Notes: a model not told the origin generated them from the letters alone. A DNA stretch of 8,234 nt from CAVVIO01 sp963748095 (GCA_963748095.1 CAVVIO010000041.1:1-8234), one strand, 5' to 3'; counted from the stretch's first letter, positions 1 through 6,284 are shown. Made by a program: numbers and translations.

Positions 1-756
1 CTTTATCGTGTGAAAAGTTACATCGATAAATCGAAGGTTTATTTTATTGAAGATTTTTATATTTCTGGTGTTAAACAAATGACAGGGACTTACAAATCTA
101 TAAATCCGCATATAAAATACGGCTACTTTATGTGGTGGTATCCAAATGGACAAATAAGTACAAAGGGTACATATATTGATAATAAGAGAGAAGGAGCTTT
201 CTTTAAATGGGATTCATTGGGTAATATCATTTCAGAAGCTAATTATTCAAATGGAAAAATAAATGGACTTTATGAAGAATGGTATAAAAATGGAAAACTG
301 AAAGATTCCGTCAATTATACAAATGGAAAGTTAGATGGAGTTGTGGTATCATTTTATGACAATGCAAATCTATTGAGAAATGATATTTATAAAAATGATT
401 CGTTGGTAGAAGGTGCATGCTTCACAAGAAATGGAAATGATACAACATATTTTCCTTTTGTTGAAATGGCTTATTTTAAAGGGGGATTAATAGGATTCAG
501 AGATTATGTAATGCGTCATTTGCATTATCCGTATGATGCAGGAGAAATGGGTTTACAGGGAATTGTTTATGTGAGCTTTGATGTAAATACAAGTGGAAAG
601 GTGGTCAATGTGAGGGTAACTGACAGCAGTGATGAAATTTTTAATAATAGTGCACTTCAGGCTGTAGCGTCGTCCCCCCAATGGAAACCGGGTAAGAGAA
701 ATGGCAAATTAGTAAAGATGTCATTTACTATTCCTGTTATTTATAAGTTTCGATAA
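1..756 (+). CDS. TonB C-terminal-domain protein with MORN-like repeats (5' end outside window)
   Basis: This is a probable cell-envelope protein of the Bacteroidota TonB-family type. The frame is open to the left edge, and the GTG at 10 lies inside running coding sequence, so the true start and the expected signal peptide are upstream. Numbering from that GTG, residues about 36-135 hold repeated MORN-like units with the pattern NGxxxxxGxYxxxKxxGxxxxW, for example YPNGQISTKG, SNGKINGLYEEW and KNGKLKDS. Residues about 160-247 form a TonB C-terminal domain: FRDYVMRHLHYP, then GIVYVSFDVNTSGKVVNVRV, then a final strand FTIPVIYKF. Family knowledge says such domains interact with outer-membrane TonB-dependent receptors, but no N-terminal membrane anchor can be seen here. 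A related domain ends the protein at 2673-3449. The gene is separated from the sigma-factor operon by 373 bp. The domain calls are fairly firm; the biological role is not known. Confidence 0.85.
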   Translation, partial: LYRVKSYIDKSKVYFIEDFYISGVKQMTGTYKSINPHIKYGYFMWWYPNGQISTKGTYIDNKREGAFFKWDSLGNIISEANYSNGKINGLYEEWYKNGKLKDSVNYTNGKLDGVVVSFYDNANLLRNDIYKNDSLVEGACFTRNGNDTTYFPFVEMAYFKGGLIGFRDYVMRHLHYPYDAGEMGLQGIVYVSFDVNTSGKVVNVRVTDSSDEIFNNSALQAVASSPQWKPGKRNGKLVKMSFTIPVIYKFR

Positions 757-786
757 TTTTTATTTGTATTCCTTATTACTGAGTTT

Positions 787-840
787 TAGTTTATACTATT
801 TCATTTCTTCTCATTGCCTATTTCGCAATAGTATAAACTA
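787..840. repeat. Perfect 14-bp inverted repeat, possible terminator or regulatory hairpin
   Basis: The left arm TAGTTTATACTATT (787-800) is exactly complementary to the right arm AATAGTATAAACTA (827-840), with a 26-nt spacer. It begins 30 nt after the stop of the MORN/TonB gene, so it could act as a 3' hairpin or bidirectional terminator. However, no T-run follows it and the stem is AT-rich. It could also be an operator or the end of a small mobile relic. The arms are seen directly; the function is inferred. Confidence 0.7.
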
Positions 841-980
841 CAACTAATATAATTGTGAAGTTATTCTTATCCAGATGTTTCCGGTAATCGGGAAAGACAT
901 CAAAAACATTACATATCCGGAAAGTTCATAAAATTAACTTGCTTATTGATAAATAAGATCCTGGTACTAATTTGGCTATT

Positions 981-1022
981 TCAATTCCTCCGTTTAATCA
1001 ATATTTAATTCGAAGGAATTGA
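981..1022. repeat. 9-bp inverted repeat upstream of the sigma factor
   Basis: TCAATTCCT (981-989) is exactly complementary to AGGAATTGA (1014-1022). After one mismatch, two further pairs (991-992 with 1011-1012) extend the stem around an 18-nt loop. It sits 107 bp before the sigma-factor start codon, a position suited to an operator or a leader hairpin. No role can be shown from sequence alone. Confidence 0.55.
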
Positions 1023-1129
1023 TTTTGAAAATGTTAGATTAGAAGTAAAGAAAATATTTTAAAAATAATTTTGGATTTTGTAAGGGATTCTTAACTATTT
1101 ATCGTCCCTCTAATAAAATTTTAATTTCG

Positions 1130-1672
1130 ATGCATAGATTCGAAAATCACAAGTTTATGGACTATCAATTCTTTGGAGAAATGTACAAAAAATATTATGT
1201 AAGGCTTTGTCGGTTTGCTTATTATTATTTGAACTCTAAAGAGTTAGCAGAGGAAACAGTGCAGGATTTTTTTACAGTCTTGTGGGATAGACGTTCTAAA
1301 ATAATCATTGATGATAATATTGAGAGTTATTTTTTTGTATCGATACGAAATGCAGCGTTCAGTCGAATACGAAAGGCAAGAAATATTAATAATATAAATG
1401 TTCAAATTGACGCAGCAATTGTTGATTCGCAGAATGATTTTAATGAAGAAATATTCAAAAAAAGATTGGAGGGTGCAATAAAAAAATTACCAGAAAAATG
1501 CAGGATAATTTATTGTTTAAAATATATTGAAGGGCTAACGTATTCAGAGATTTCTGATTATCTGAATATATCAGAAAAAACTATTGAGACACAGATATAC
1601 AGAGCTTTACTCAAATTAAGAAAGGAATTAAATCCATTTAGATTTGAATTTTATAGTACAGAGAAGTCATGA
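1130..1672 (+). CDS. ECF-type RNA polymerase sigma factor (sigma-70 family, Bacteroidota expansion type)
   Basis: This is an extracytoplasmic-function sigma factor that would direct RNA polymerase to a small set of promoters when released by its anti-sigma partner. At 180 aa it has the usual family length. Sigma region 2 spans about residues 11-82: FFGEMYKKYYVRLCRFAYYYL, the acidic AEETVQDFF helix, LWDRR and SYFFVSIRNAAFSRIRK. Region 4 spans about 111-167: LPEKCRIIYCLKYIEGLTYSEISDYL, then the helix-turn-helix ISEKTIETQIYRALLKLRKEL. The SEKTIETQIYRAL segment is typical of the Bacteroidota sigma factors paired with FecR. The ATG at 1130 is taken as the start. An in-frame ATG at 1157 (residue 10) sits just before the conserved region and is a real alternative. 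The stop overlaps the start of the anti-sigma gene by 4 nt (ATGA), indicating translational coupling. The target promoters are unknown. Confidence 0.95.
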   Translation: MHRFENHKFMDYQFFGEMYKKYYVRLCRFAYYYLNSKELAEETVQDFFTVLWDRRSKIIIDDNIESYFFVSIRNAAFSRIRKARNINNINVQIDAAIVDSQNDFNEEIFKKRLEGAIKKLPEKCRIIYCLKYIEGLTYSEISDYLNISEKTIETQIYRALLKLRKELNPFRFEFYSTEKS

Positions 1673-2649
1673 AAAACAGAAAAATATCACTTATAAAAAA
1701 ATACCTGGATGATAAACTCACTCCAGAAATGGGCAAGGAATTAAGAGAACTTATTAAAAGCGGTGAAATTAGAAAAGAAGAATTACATGAATTTAAAGAT
1801 ATTATTGATAGTACCTCTCAGATTAAAATACCTGATTTTGAAATAAATGAATCATTTTTAAATAATTTTAGACAAAAAAAGAGAAATTCAGGCTATCACC
1901 TGTCATACAGTGCTAAAAGGATAGTAAAAATTGCGGCCATATTAATATTAGGCGTTTCTTTTGGGGTAATACTGACTTACACTAAATTTATTAAAAATGA
2001 TCAGTATGTTGAAATTGAAACGAAGAAAGGGGATAAAATACATTTAACTATTCCTGGTAGGAATGAAGTTTGGTTAAATGCACAAAGCTCAATACGTTAT
2101 GCAGCATCGTTTACAGGAACTTCTCGCGTTATTAATTTAACAGGTGAAGCCTATTTTCGATTTCCTGATATTGAAAATTCACCTTTAATTATTAATTGTG
2201 GAGACACGAAAATTATCTGTACCCAGGGTTCAATAAATGTTGAAAATGACACAGTTCAACATCTTGTTGAAATTGAGGTAGAAAAGGGGTGGGTTGCTAT
2301 TACTAATCCACGGTTGGACGACAGACAATTTATTGTTGAATCGGGGTTTAAAGGAACTATTAACAATTTGATACCTCTCTGGATTGAGCAAAACCAAAAT
2401 CCAAACTATTTGGCATGGCATACGGGTATCATGAAATTTAAAAACACAACAATGCAGGATGTGGCAAAAACATTGTCTGAAGTTTACGATGTGGATATTA
2501 ATGTGAAGGGAGAAATGAAATATTGTTTTCTGAATAAGGATTTTAACAATAGCAGTCTTGAATCCATTTTAAATGAGATTAAGCGAACATTAAAAGTTAA
2601 TATTAAACAACAAAATAATATTATTACAATTACCGGTAATCCTTGTTAG
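1669..2649 (+). CDS. FecR-family transmembrane anti-sigma factor with C-terminal DUF4974-like domain
   Basis: This inner-membrane regulator is expected to hold the adjacent ECF sigma factor inactive through its cytoplasmic N-terminus and to receive a signal from an outer-membrane transducer. Residues 1-80 are cytoplasmic and charged, with the anti-sigma-like start ISLIKKYLDDKLTPEM. One membrane helix lies at about 84-104 (IVKIAAILILGVSFGVILTY). The periplasmic FecR domain covers about 115-225 and includes the hallmark VWLNAQSSIRYAASF and the run to LTGEAYFRF (134-164). The C-terminal domain, about 250-323, starts WHTGIMKFKNTTMQDVAKTLSEVYDV and matches the DUF4974 pattern; in relatives this part contacts the signalling domain of a TonB-dependent transporter. 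The 326-aa length is normal for the family. It overlaps the sigma gene by 4 nt and is followed 23 bp later by a TonB-C-terminal gene rather than a SusC homologue. Confidence 0.93.
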   Translation: MKNRKISLIKKYLDDKLTPEMGKELRELIKSGEIRKEELHEFKDIIDSTSQIKIPDFEINESFLNNFRQKKRNSGYHLSYSAKRIVKIAAILILGVSFGVILTYTKFIKNDQYVEIETKKGDKIHLTIPGRNEVWLNAQSSIRYAASFTGTSRVINLTGEAYFRFPDIENSPLIINCGDTKIICTQGSINVENDTVQHLVEIEVEKGWVAITNPRLDDRQFIVESGFKGTINNLIPLWIEQNQNPNYLAWHTGIMKFKNTTMQDVAKTLSEVYDVDINVKGEMKYCFLNKDFNNSSLESILNEIKRTLKVNIKQQNNIITITGNPC

Positions 2650-2672
2650 TATAAACTTTAAAATCTAATAAA

Positions 2673-3449
2673 ATGAAAAAATCAGTTTTATTTTTAATAC
2701 TTGGATTATACAATATTGCAATATATTCGCAATGTAATCCTAAGATAAATTACCAAGTTCCTGAAGGGTACAGCCTCATGAGAGATATGCAAATTTCAAT
2801 GCTAACTTCTTCAGATAGCGTAATGTCTTTTACATTTGTTCTTAACAGACCAGACGAATATCAGTTAATGATTATTGAAGAAGGAAAATATCAGAACATG
2901 GCCATGTATGAATTGTTTGATGGTACTCATCTGATAGGTAGTAATTATAATAAAGTTTCAAACAAGTTTTTTTCATCTTATAATTTTAAATGTCAGAAAA
3001 CTAAAACATATATTTTAAAAGTTAAGAGAAATATAAATAAACAGTATTGCGGGCATTGCTTATTATTAATGAAGCAAACAAATCAACAGGAAAATGCTCA
3101 GAATGATATAGCCAAAACCCATGATGAAATTTTCATAATCGTTGAAAAAATGCCTGTTTTTAAAGATGGCAAAGGGATAAATGCTTTTAGAAATTGGGTT
3201 ATTCAACAATTGGTTTATCCTGAGGAAGATAAAAAAAGTAACATTAAAGGAAGAGTGTTTGTGCAATTTTATGTTGATACTAAAGGCGTTGTGAGGGATG
3301 TTAAGGTCGTTCGTTCTGCCAATCCGGTTTTAGATGCCGAAGTACTAAAGGTTATTCAAAATTCACCCGTTTGGGAAAAACCCGGTTACCAAAGAGGACA
3401 AGCGGTAAATGTTCAGTATACTATACCGCTAATATTTAATTCAAAATAA
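2673..3449 (+). CDS. Secreted protein with beta-rich domain and TonB C-terminal domain
   Basis: This protein is probably exported. It starts with the basic, hydrophobic leader MKKSVLFLILGLYNIAIYS, with likely cleavage near residue 19, although the leader could instead remain as a membrane anchor. Residues about 45-120 look beta-rich (MSFTFVLNRPDEYQLMIIEE, then VLNR/YELFDGTHL/YILKVKR strands) and resemble a domain I recall from Bacteroidota TonB-family proteins of unknown role. Residues about 168-257 form a TonB C-terminal domain: FRNWVIQQLVYPEE, GRVFVQFYVDTKGVVRDVKVV and the final strand VQYTIPLIF. The same pattern, including the preceding aromatic/Gly segment (MPVFKDGKGINAFRNW), occurs at the end of the protein at 1-756. 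There is no Pro-rich periplasm-spanning linker as in classical TonB. It lies 23 bp after the anti-sigma gene and before a strong terminator, so it is probably the last gene of the sigma operon. Its function is unknown; it could be an accessory TonB or a regulator target. Confidence 0.85.
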   Translation: MKKSVLFLILGLYNIAIYSQCNPKINYQVPEGYSLMRDMQISMLTSSDSVMSFTFVLNRPDEYQLMIIEEGKYQNMAMYELFDGTHLIGSNYNKVSNKFFSSYNFKCQKTKTYILKVKRNINKQYCGHCLLLMKQTNQQENAQNDIAKTHDEIFIIVEKMPVFKDGKGINAFRNWVIQQLVYPEEDKKSNIKGRVFVQFYVDTKGVVRDVKVVRSANPVLDAEVLKVIQNSPVWEKPGYQRGQAVNVQYTIPLIFNSK

Positions 3450-3470
3450 TTATAATAAAATAATAAATCG

Positions 3471-3494
3471 CCCGGTCCAGCCGGGTTTTTATTT
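3471..3494 (+). terminator. Rho-independent terminator of the sigma/anti-sigma operon
   Basis: A GC stem CCCGG (3471-3475) pairs with CCGGG (3481-3485) around a 5-nt loop and is followed directly by TTTTTATTT. It starts 21 nt after the stop of the TonB-C-terminal gene. It is the clearest intrinsic terminator in the window and separates the sigma operon from the sulfurtransferase gene. Confidence 0.85.
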
Positions 3495-3678
3495 CAAAAC
3501 CCCAATCGGTAATACCCAGATAATACCCTGTTCATTAGCTTCGGGCTGTCTTTTAATAATTGGATGAGCCTGGGAGATGAAGTTCAAAATAATAATTGAG
3601 AAATTTTTAAAAACATTCCTGTAATTGACTTTGTTAAGTTAAGAATACCATTTGATTAATAAAACAGATTCTCAAAGC

Positions 3679-4992
3679 ATGAAATACCAACCCGAATCCA
3701 TATCAACAAAAGAACTTATTCAAATTCTTCCCAAAACAGGTGTTAAAATAATTGATGTACGTCCTGTGGATGCGTATAACGGATGGACATTGCAGCATGA
3801 AAGTCGTGGGGGACATATCAAAGGGGCTAAAAGTCTGCCTGTAAAGTGGACTAATTATGTCGACTGGATAGAAATTGTACGGCACAAAAATATCCTGCCT
3901 GAACATGAGTTGGTAATTTACGGATATGGTAAGGACGATACTGATAAAGTTGCCGAACGCTTTGTCAAATCGGGTTATAATAAAGTGCGTGTGTATTATC
4001 ATTTTATTAACGAATGGTCGGCTGATCCAAACCTGCCGATGCAACATCTCGAAAGGTTTGAAAAACTTGTATCTGCCGACTGGGTCAGAAAGCTCATTTC
4101 AGGGGAGAAACCACTGCATTACAATAATGATAAATTTGTCATTGTACATGCCCATTACAGGAATCGCGATGCTTATCTCAGCGGTCATATTCCGGAGGCA
4201 ATAGATATGGACACACTTGCATTGGAAGCTCCCGAAACATGGAACCGCCGGTCGCCGGAAGAATTGAAAGAAGCTTTAAAAAAACATGGTATTACAGCTG
4301 ATACGACTGTTGTTTTGTATGGTAAGTTTATGTTTCCTGATAATGCTGATGAATTTCCCGGAAGTGCAGCCGGCGATATTGGTGCTATCCGCAATGCATT
4401 TATTATGATGTATGCCGGTGTAAAAGACGTAAGAGTATTGAATGGAGGCTTCCAGTCATGGATGGATGAGGGTTTTGACATATCTTATATCGATGAACTT
4501 AAAAAACCGGTTTCTGATTTTGGGTTGGAAATACCTGTAAGACCAGAGCTTGCTGTAGATACACCGGAAGCCAAACAAATACTTGCCTCGTCCGGGGCTG
4601 AGCTGGTTTGCGTCCGAAGCTGGCCGGAATATATTGGCGAAGTTAGCGGATACAATTACATCAAGCCCAAAGGCCGTATTCCTGGTGCTGTTTTTGCCGA
4701 TTGCGGCAGCGATGCCTACCACATGGAAAATTACCGGAATCTCGATCATACTACCAGGGAATATCATGAAATAGCAGACAACTGGATGAAGAACGGCATT
4801 ACATCTGACAAGCATCTTGCATTTTACTGCGGTACCGGATGGCGTGGCAGCGAAGCATGGTTCAATGCCTGGCTGATGGGCTGGCCACGGGTATCGGTTT
4901 ACGATGGTGGATGGTTCGAATGGAGCGCTGATCCTGCCAATCCTTATGAAACAGGGATACCAGAAAGTTATATTGCAAATACTAGTTTCTGA
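3679..4992 (+). CDS. Triple-rhodanese-domain sulfurtransferase (YnjE-like architecture)
   Basis: This is a probable sulfurtransferase that moves sulfane sulfur from a donor such as thiosulfate or a protein persulfide to an acceptor. Three rhodanese domains are visible in the 437-aa product: about 5-117 (IIDVRPVDAYNGW, GHIKGAKSLP), 125-270 (FVIVHAHYRNRDAYLSGHIPEAI, VLNGGFQSW) and 290-420 (LVCVRSWPEYIG, GRIPGAVFAD, VYDGGWFEW). Only the third has the active-site loop Cys-Gly-Thr-Gly-Trp-Arg, with Cys384 catalytic. The equivalent loops of domains 1 and 2 read YGYGKDD and YGKFMFP, without cysteine. A single active third domain is the arrangement known from E. coli YnjE. No signal peptide is seen, so the protein is probably cytoplasmic. 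The ATG at 3679 is preferred; a TTG at 3652 would add nine polar residues and an upstream stop at 3640 excludes longer forms. The gene appears monocistronic, with an upstream terminator and a 449-bp gap downstream. Its physiological acceptor cannot be told. Confidence 0.92.
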   Translation: MKYQPESISTKELIQILPKTGVKIIDVRPVDAYNGWTLQHESRGGHIKGAKSLPVKWTNYVDWIEIVRHKNILPEHELVIYGYGKDDTDKVAERFVKSGYNKVRVYYHFINEWSADPNLPMQHLERFEKLVSADWVRKLISGEKPLHYNNDKFVIVHAHYRNRDAYLSGHIPEAIDMDTLALEAPETWNRRSPEELKEALKKHGITADTTVVLYGKFMFPDNADEFPGSAAGDIGAIRNAFIMMYAGVKDVRVLNGGFQSWMDEGFDISYIDELKKPVSDFGLEIPVRPELAVDTPEAKQILASSGAELVCVRSWPEYIGEVSGYNYIKPKGRIPGAVFADCGSDAYHMENYRNLDHTTREYHEIADNWMKNGITSDKHLAFYCGTGWRGSEAWFNAWLMGWPRVSVYDGGWFEWSADPANPYETGIPESYIANTSF

Positions 4993-5001
4993 AAATATTA
5001 T

Positions 5002-5029
5002 CATTATTTTTCATCTTCGAAAATAAATG
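5002..5029 (+). terminator. Weak hairpin downstream of sulfurtransferase, possible terminator
   Basis: CATTATTTTTC (5002-5012) can pair with GAAAATAAATG (5019-5029), giving four outer and five inner base pairs around two mismatches, with a 6-nt loop ATCTTC. It starts 9 nt after the stop codon. The stem is AT-rich and has no clean T-run after it, so termination here is uncertain. Confidence 0.3.
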
Positions 5030-5040
5030 TCGTTCATTTA

Positions 5041-5145
5041 AGTAATCTTTTATTTAACAAAAAGAAAGATTACCTTCGGTAAGCTATGCTTCGTTCCAAT
5101 GCACCTTTCTCTGCCTCAGGCTGGTTCCACTCGCAAAGACGAAAT
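5041..5145 (-). repeat. Hairpin-rich block, candidate degenerate dispersed intergenic repeat
   Basis: This block is richer in G and C than the DNA on either side. It begins with a perfect stem GTAATCTTT (5042-5050) / AAAGATTAC (5065-5073) with a 14-nt loop. The right arm overlaps a second small hairpin TTACC (5070-5074) / GGTAA (5078-5082), so the two structures are mutually exclusive. Read on the minus strand it starts TTCGTCTTTGCGAG (5131-5144) and continues to GGAACGAAGCATAG (about 5085-5098). That resembles the widespread CGTCATTGCGAG...GAACGAAGCAATC intergenic repeats, which I know from other bacterial genomes. The resemblance is by eye, and copy number cannot be judged from one window. 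Confidence 0.5.
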
Positions 5146-5441
5146 TCATTAATTAAACAACATTGAATGATTTTTTAATTTTTATGTAAATTATGTTTAA
5201 TAATAATTAAAAAATAATTCACAAATATTAAACAGTTATTAACTCTGATTATCTGGAAATATTTGTTGTAATTAAAAATGTCGATGATTGATTATTTATA
5301 TAAGCAATTGATATTAAATGTTTAAAATATCATTTATTTTATTATTCATAAAAATAATTTCAAAAATTTATATATTTCTAAAAACAAATTTTATATTTAA
5401 CTGTTTAGTAAATATTAAAATAAATTAAACAAAATAGATAT

Positions 5442-6278
5442 ATGAATTTGTATGATGAAATATCATTTAAAACGAGCAAACTCATAACCCGAAAATACAG
5501 CACATCCTTTTCTGTCGCGGTAAGTATACTTCCTGCCGAAATGCAGCAGGCTATATACAGCATATATGGCTTTGTTCGTCTGGCCGATGAGATTGTGGAT
5601 ACTTTTCATAATGTAAACCAGGAACGTATCCTTGAGGATTTCGAACGTGATTATTACAAAGCCCTTTCAGATGGGATTAGTATGAATCCCGTATTGCAGG
5701 CTTTTACATTAACAGTAAAGAAGTATAATATTCCAGCAGATCTTGTTGATTCGTTTTTAAAAAGCATGAAAGCAGATCTGTACAAACTAAAATATTACAG
5801 TACGGATGAATTAAATAAATACATATACGGATCGGCCGATGTGGTTGGTCTTATGTGTCTGAATGTATTTGTAAATGGTGACAGACAGTTATACGAGGAA
5901 TTAAAAAGTCCTGCTATGAAACTGGGATCGGCTTTTCAGAAAGTGAACTTTTTACGTGATATGAAAGCTGATACAGAAGAATTGAACAGGTCTTACTTCC
6001 CCGAGTTTTCATTAAACTCGTTTAATGAAGATATAAAATATCAGCTAATAGAATCTATTGAAAGCGATTTTCGGGAAGCAAAACGGGGAATAAGGAAATT
6101 ACCCGGAAAATCGAAACTTGCTGTATATATAGCCTTTATTTATTATAAACGGTTATTGCACAATTTAAAATTAACACCGGCTGAAAAAATATTATCCGCA
6201 CGCATTCGCATTTCAAACCATAAAAAGATGTTCCTGCTTGGTGCCTCTTATATAAAATACAAGTTAAACCTGATTTAA
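5442..6278 (+). CDS. crtB: Phytoene synthase
   Basis: This enzyme condenses two geranylgeranyl diphosphates head-to-head to phytoene, the first committed step of carotenoid synthesis. The 278-aa protein covers the whole trans-isoprenyl diphosphate synthase (squalene/phytoene synthase) fold. Visible hallmarks are KYSTSFSVA (18-26), the first aspartate-rich motif DEIVD (49-53), GSADVVGLMCLNVF (130-143), the second metal-binding motif QKVNFLRDMKAD (166-177) and NRSYFP (182-187). All key aspartates are present, so it should be active. The start is the ATG at 5442, preceded by A-rich sequence. It is the first gene of the carotenoid operon and is followed after 6 nt by crtZ. A squalene synthase is the main alternative for the family, but the downstream genes make phytoene synthase much more likely. 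Confidence 0.94.
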   Translation: MNLYDEISFKTSKLITRKYSTSFSVAVSILPAEMQQAIYSIYGFVRLADEIVDTFHNVNQERILEDFERDYYKALSDGISMNPVLQAFTLTVKKYNIPADLVDSFLKSMKADLYKLKYYSTDELNKYIYGSADVVGLMCLNVFVNGDRQLYEELKSPAMKLGSAFQKVNFLRDMKADTEELNRSYFPEFSLNSFNEDIKYQLIESIESDFREAKRGIRKLPGKSKLAVYIAFIYYKRLLHNLKLTPAEKILSARIRISNHKKMFLLGASYIKYKLNLI

Positions 6279-6284
6279 AAAATA

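Larger units (their letters stand above)
757..1129. other. Intergenic region upstream of the ECF sigma factor
   Basis: This 373-bp AT-rich gap has no convincing reading frame on either strand. It holds two perfect inverted repeats, annotated separately (787-840 and 981-1022), and a weaker interrupted hairpin at 874-901 (GATGT/ACATC outer stem, TTCC/GGAA inner stem). The sigma-factor promoter should lie in its right half. TTTG at 1070-1073 followed by the loosely matching TATTTATC at 1096-1103 has about the spacing of the Bacteroidota primary sigma consensus (TTTG, then TAnnTTTG), but the match is too weak to annotate as a promoter. Confidence 0.6.
4993..5441. other. Long intergenic region between sulfurtransferase and carotenoid operon
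   Basis: This 449-bp region contains no credible gene. From left to right it holds a weak hairpin after the sulfurtransferase (5002-5029), a GC-richer repeat-like block (5041-5145) and about 290 bp of very AT-rich DNA running to the crtB start. Within the AT-rich part, GATATTAAA (5310-5318) and TTTAAAATATC (5321-5331) form a small imperfect palindrome. The carotenoid promoter is expected here, but I could not find a full match to the Bacteroidota promoter consensus. TATATTTC at 5371-5378 matches TAnnTTTG except for its last base, but lacks a proper upstream element. Confidence 0.6.

Noticed and set aside
10..12. GTG at position 10 as the true start of the MORN/TonB protein
   Set aside because: The frame is open to the window edge, the encoded N-terminus has no signal peptide, and relatives carry an export signal and further sequence before this point, so the gene is cut by the window.
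2673..2735. Lipoprotein signal at the N-terminus of the TonB-C-terminal protein (Cys at residue 21)
   Set aside because: The residues before the cysteine are YSQ, which do not fit the lipobox requirement for a small residue at -1. A normal signal peptide cut near residue 19 fits better.
3048..3059. CGHC motif (residues 126-129) in the secreted TonB-C-terminal protein, resembling a thioredoxin/disulfide-isomerase active site
   Set aside because: The surrounding sequence is the end of a beta-rich domain with no thioredoxin-fold features such as the WAxWC context or cis-Pro loop. A structural or disulfide-forming cysteine pair is more likely.
3703..4047. Minus-strand open frame of 114 codons opposite the first rhodanese domain
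   Set aside because: It is a shadow of a conserved coding region, with no motif of its own and no plausible neighbours on that strand.
4456..5004. Long minus-strand open frame (182 codons) opposite the sulfurtransferase
   Set aside because: It lies almost entirely opposite a well-supported rhodanese domain with its catalytic motif, and its translation shows no recognisable family pattern.
5041..5145. CRISPR repeat or insertion-sequence end
   Set aside because: There are no regularly spaced repeats, no cas genes, no transposase and no flanking target duplication. A dispersed intergenic repeat is the better reading.
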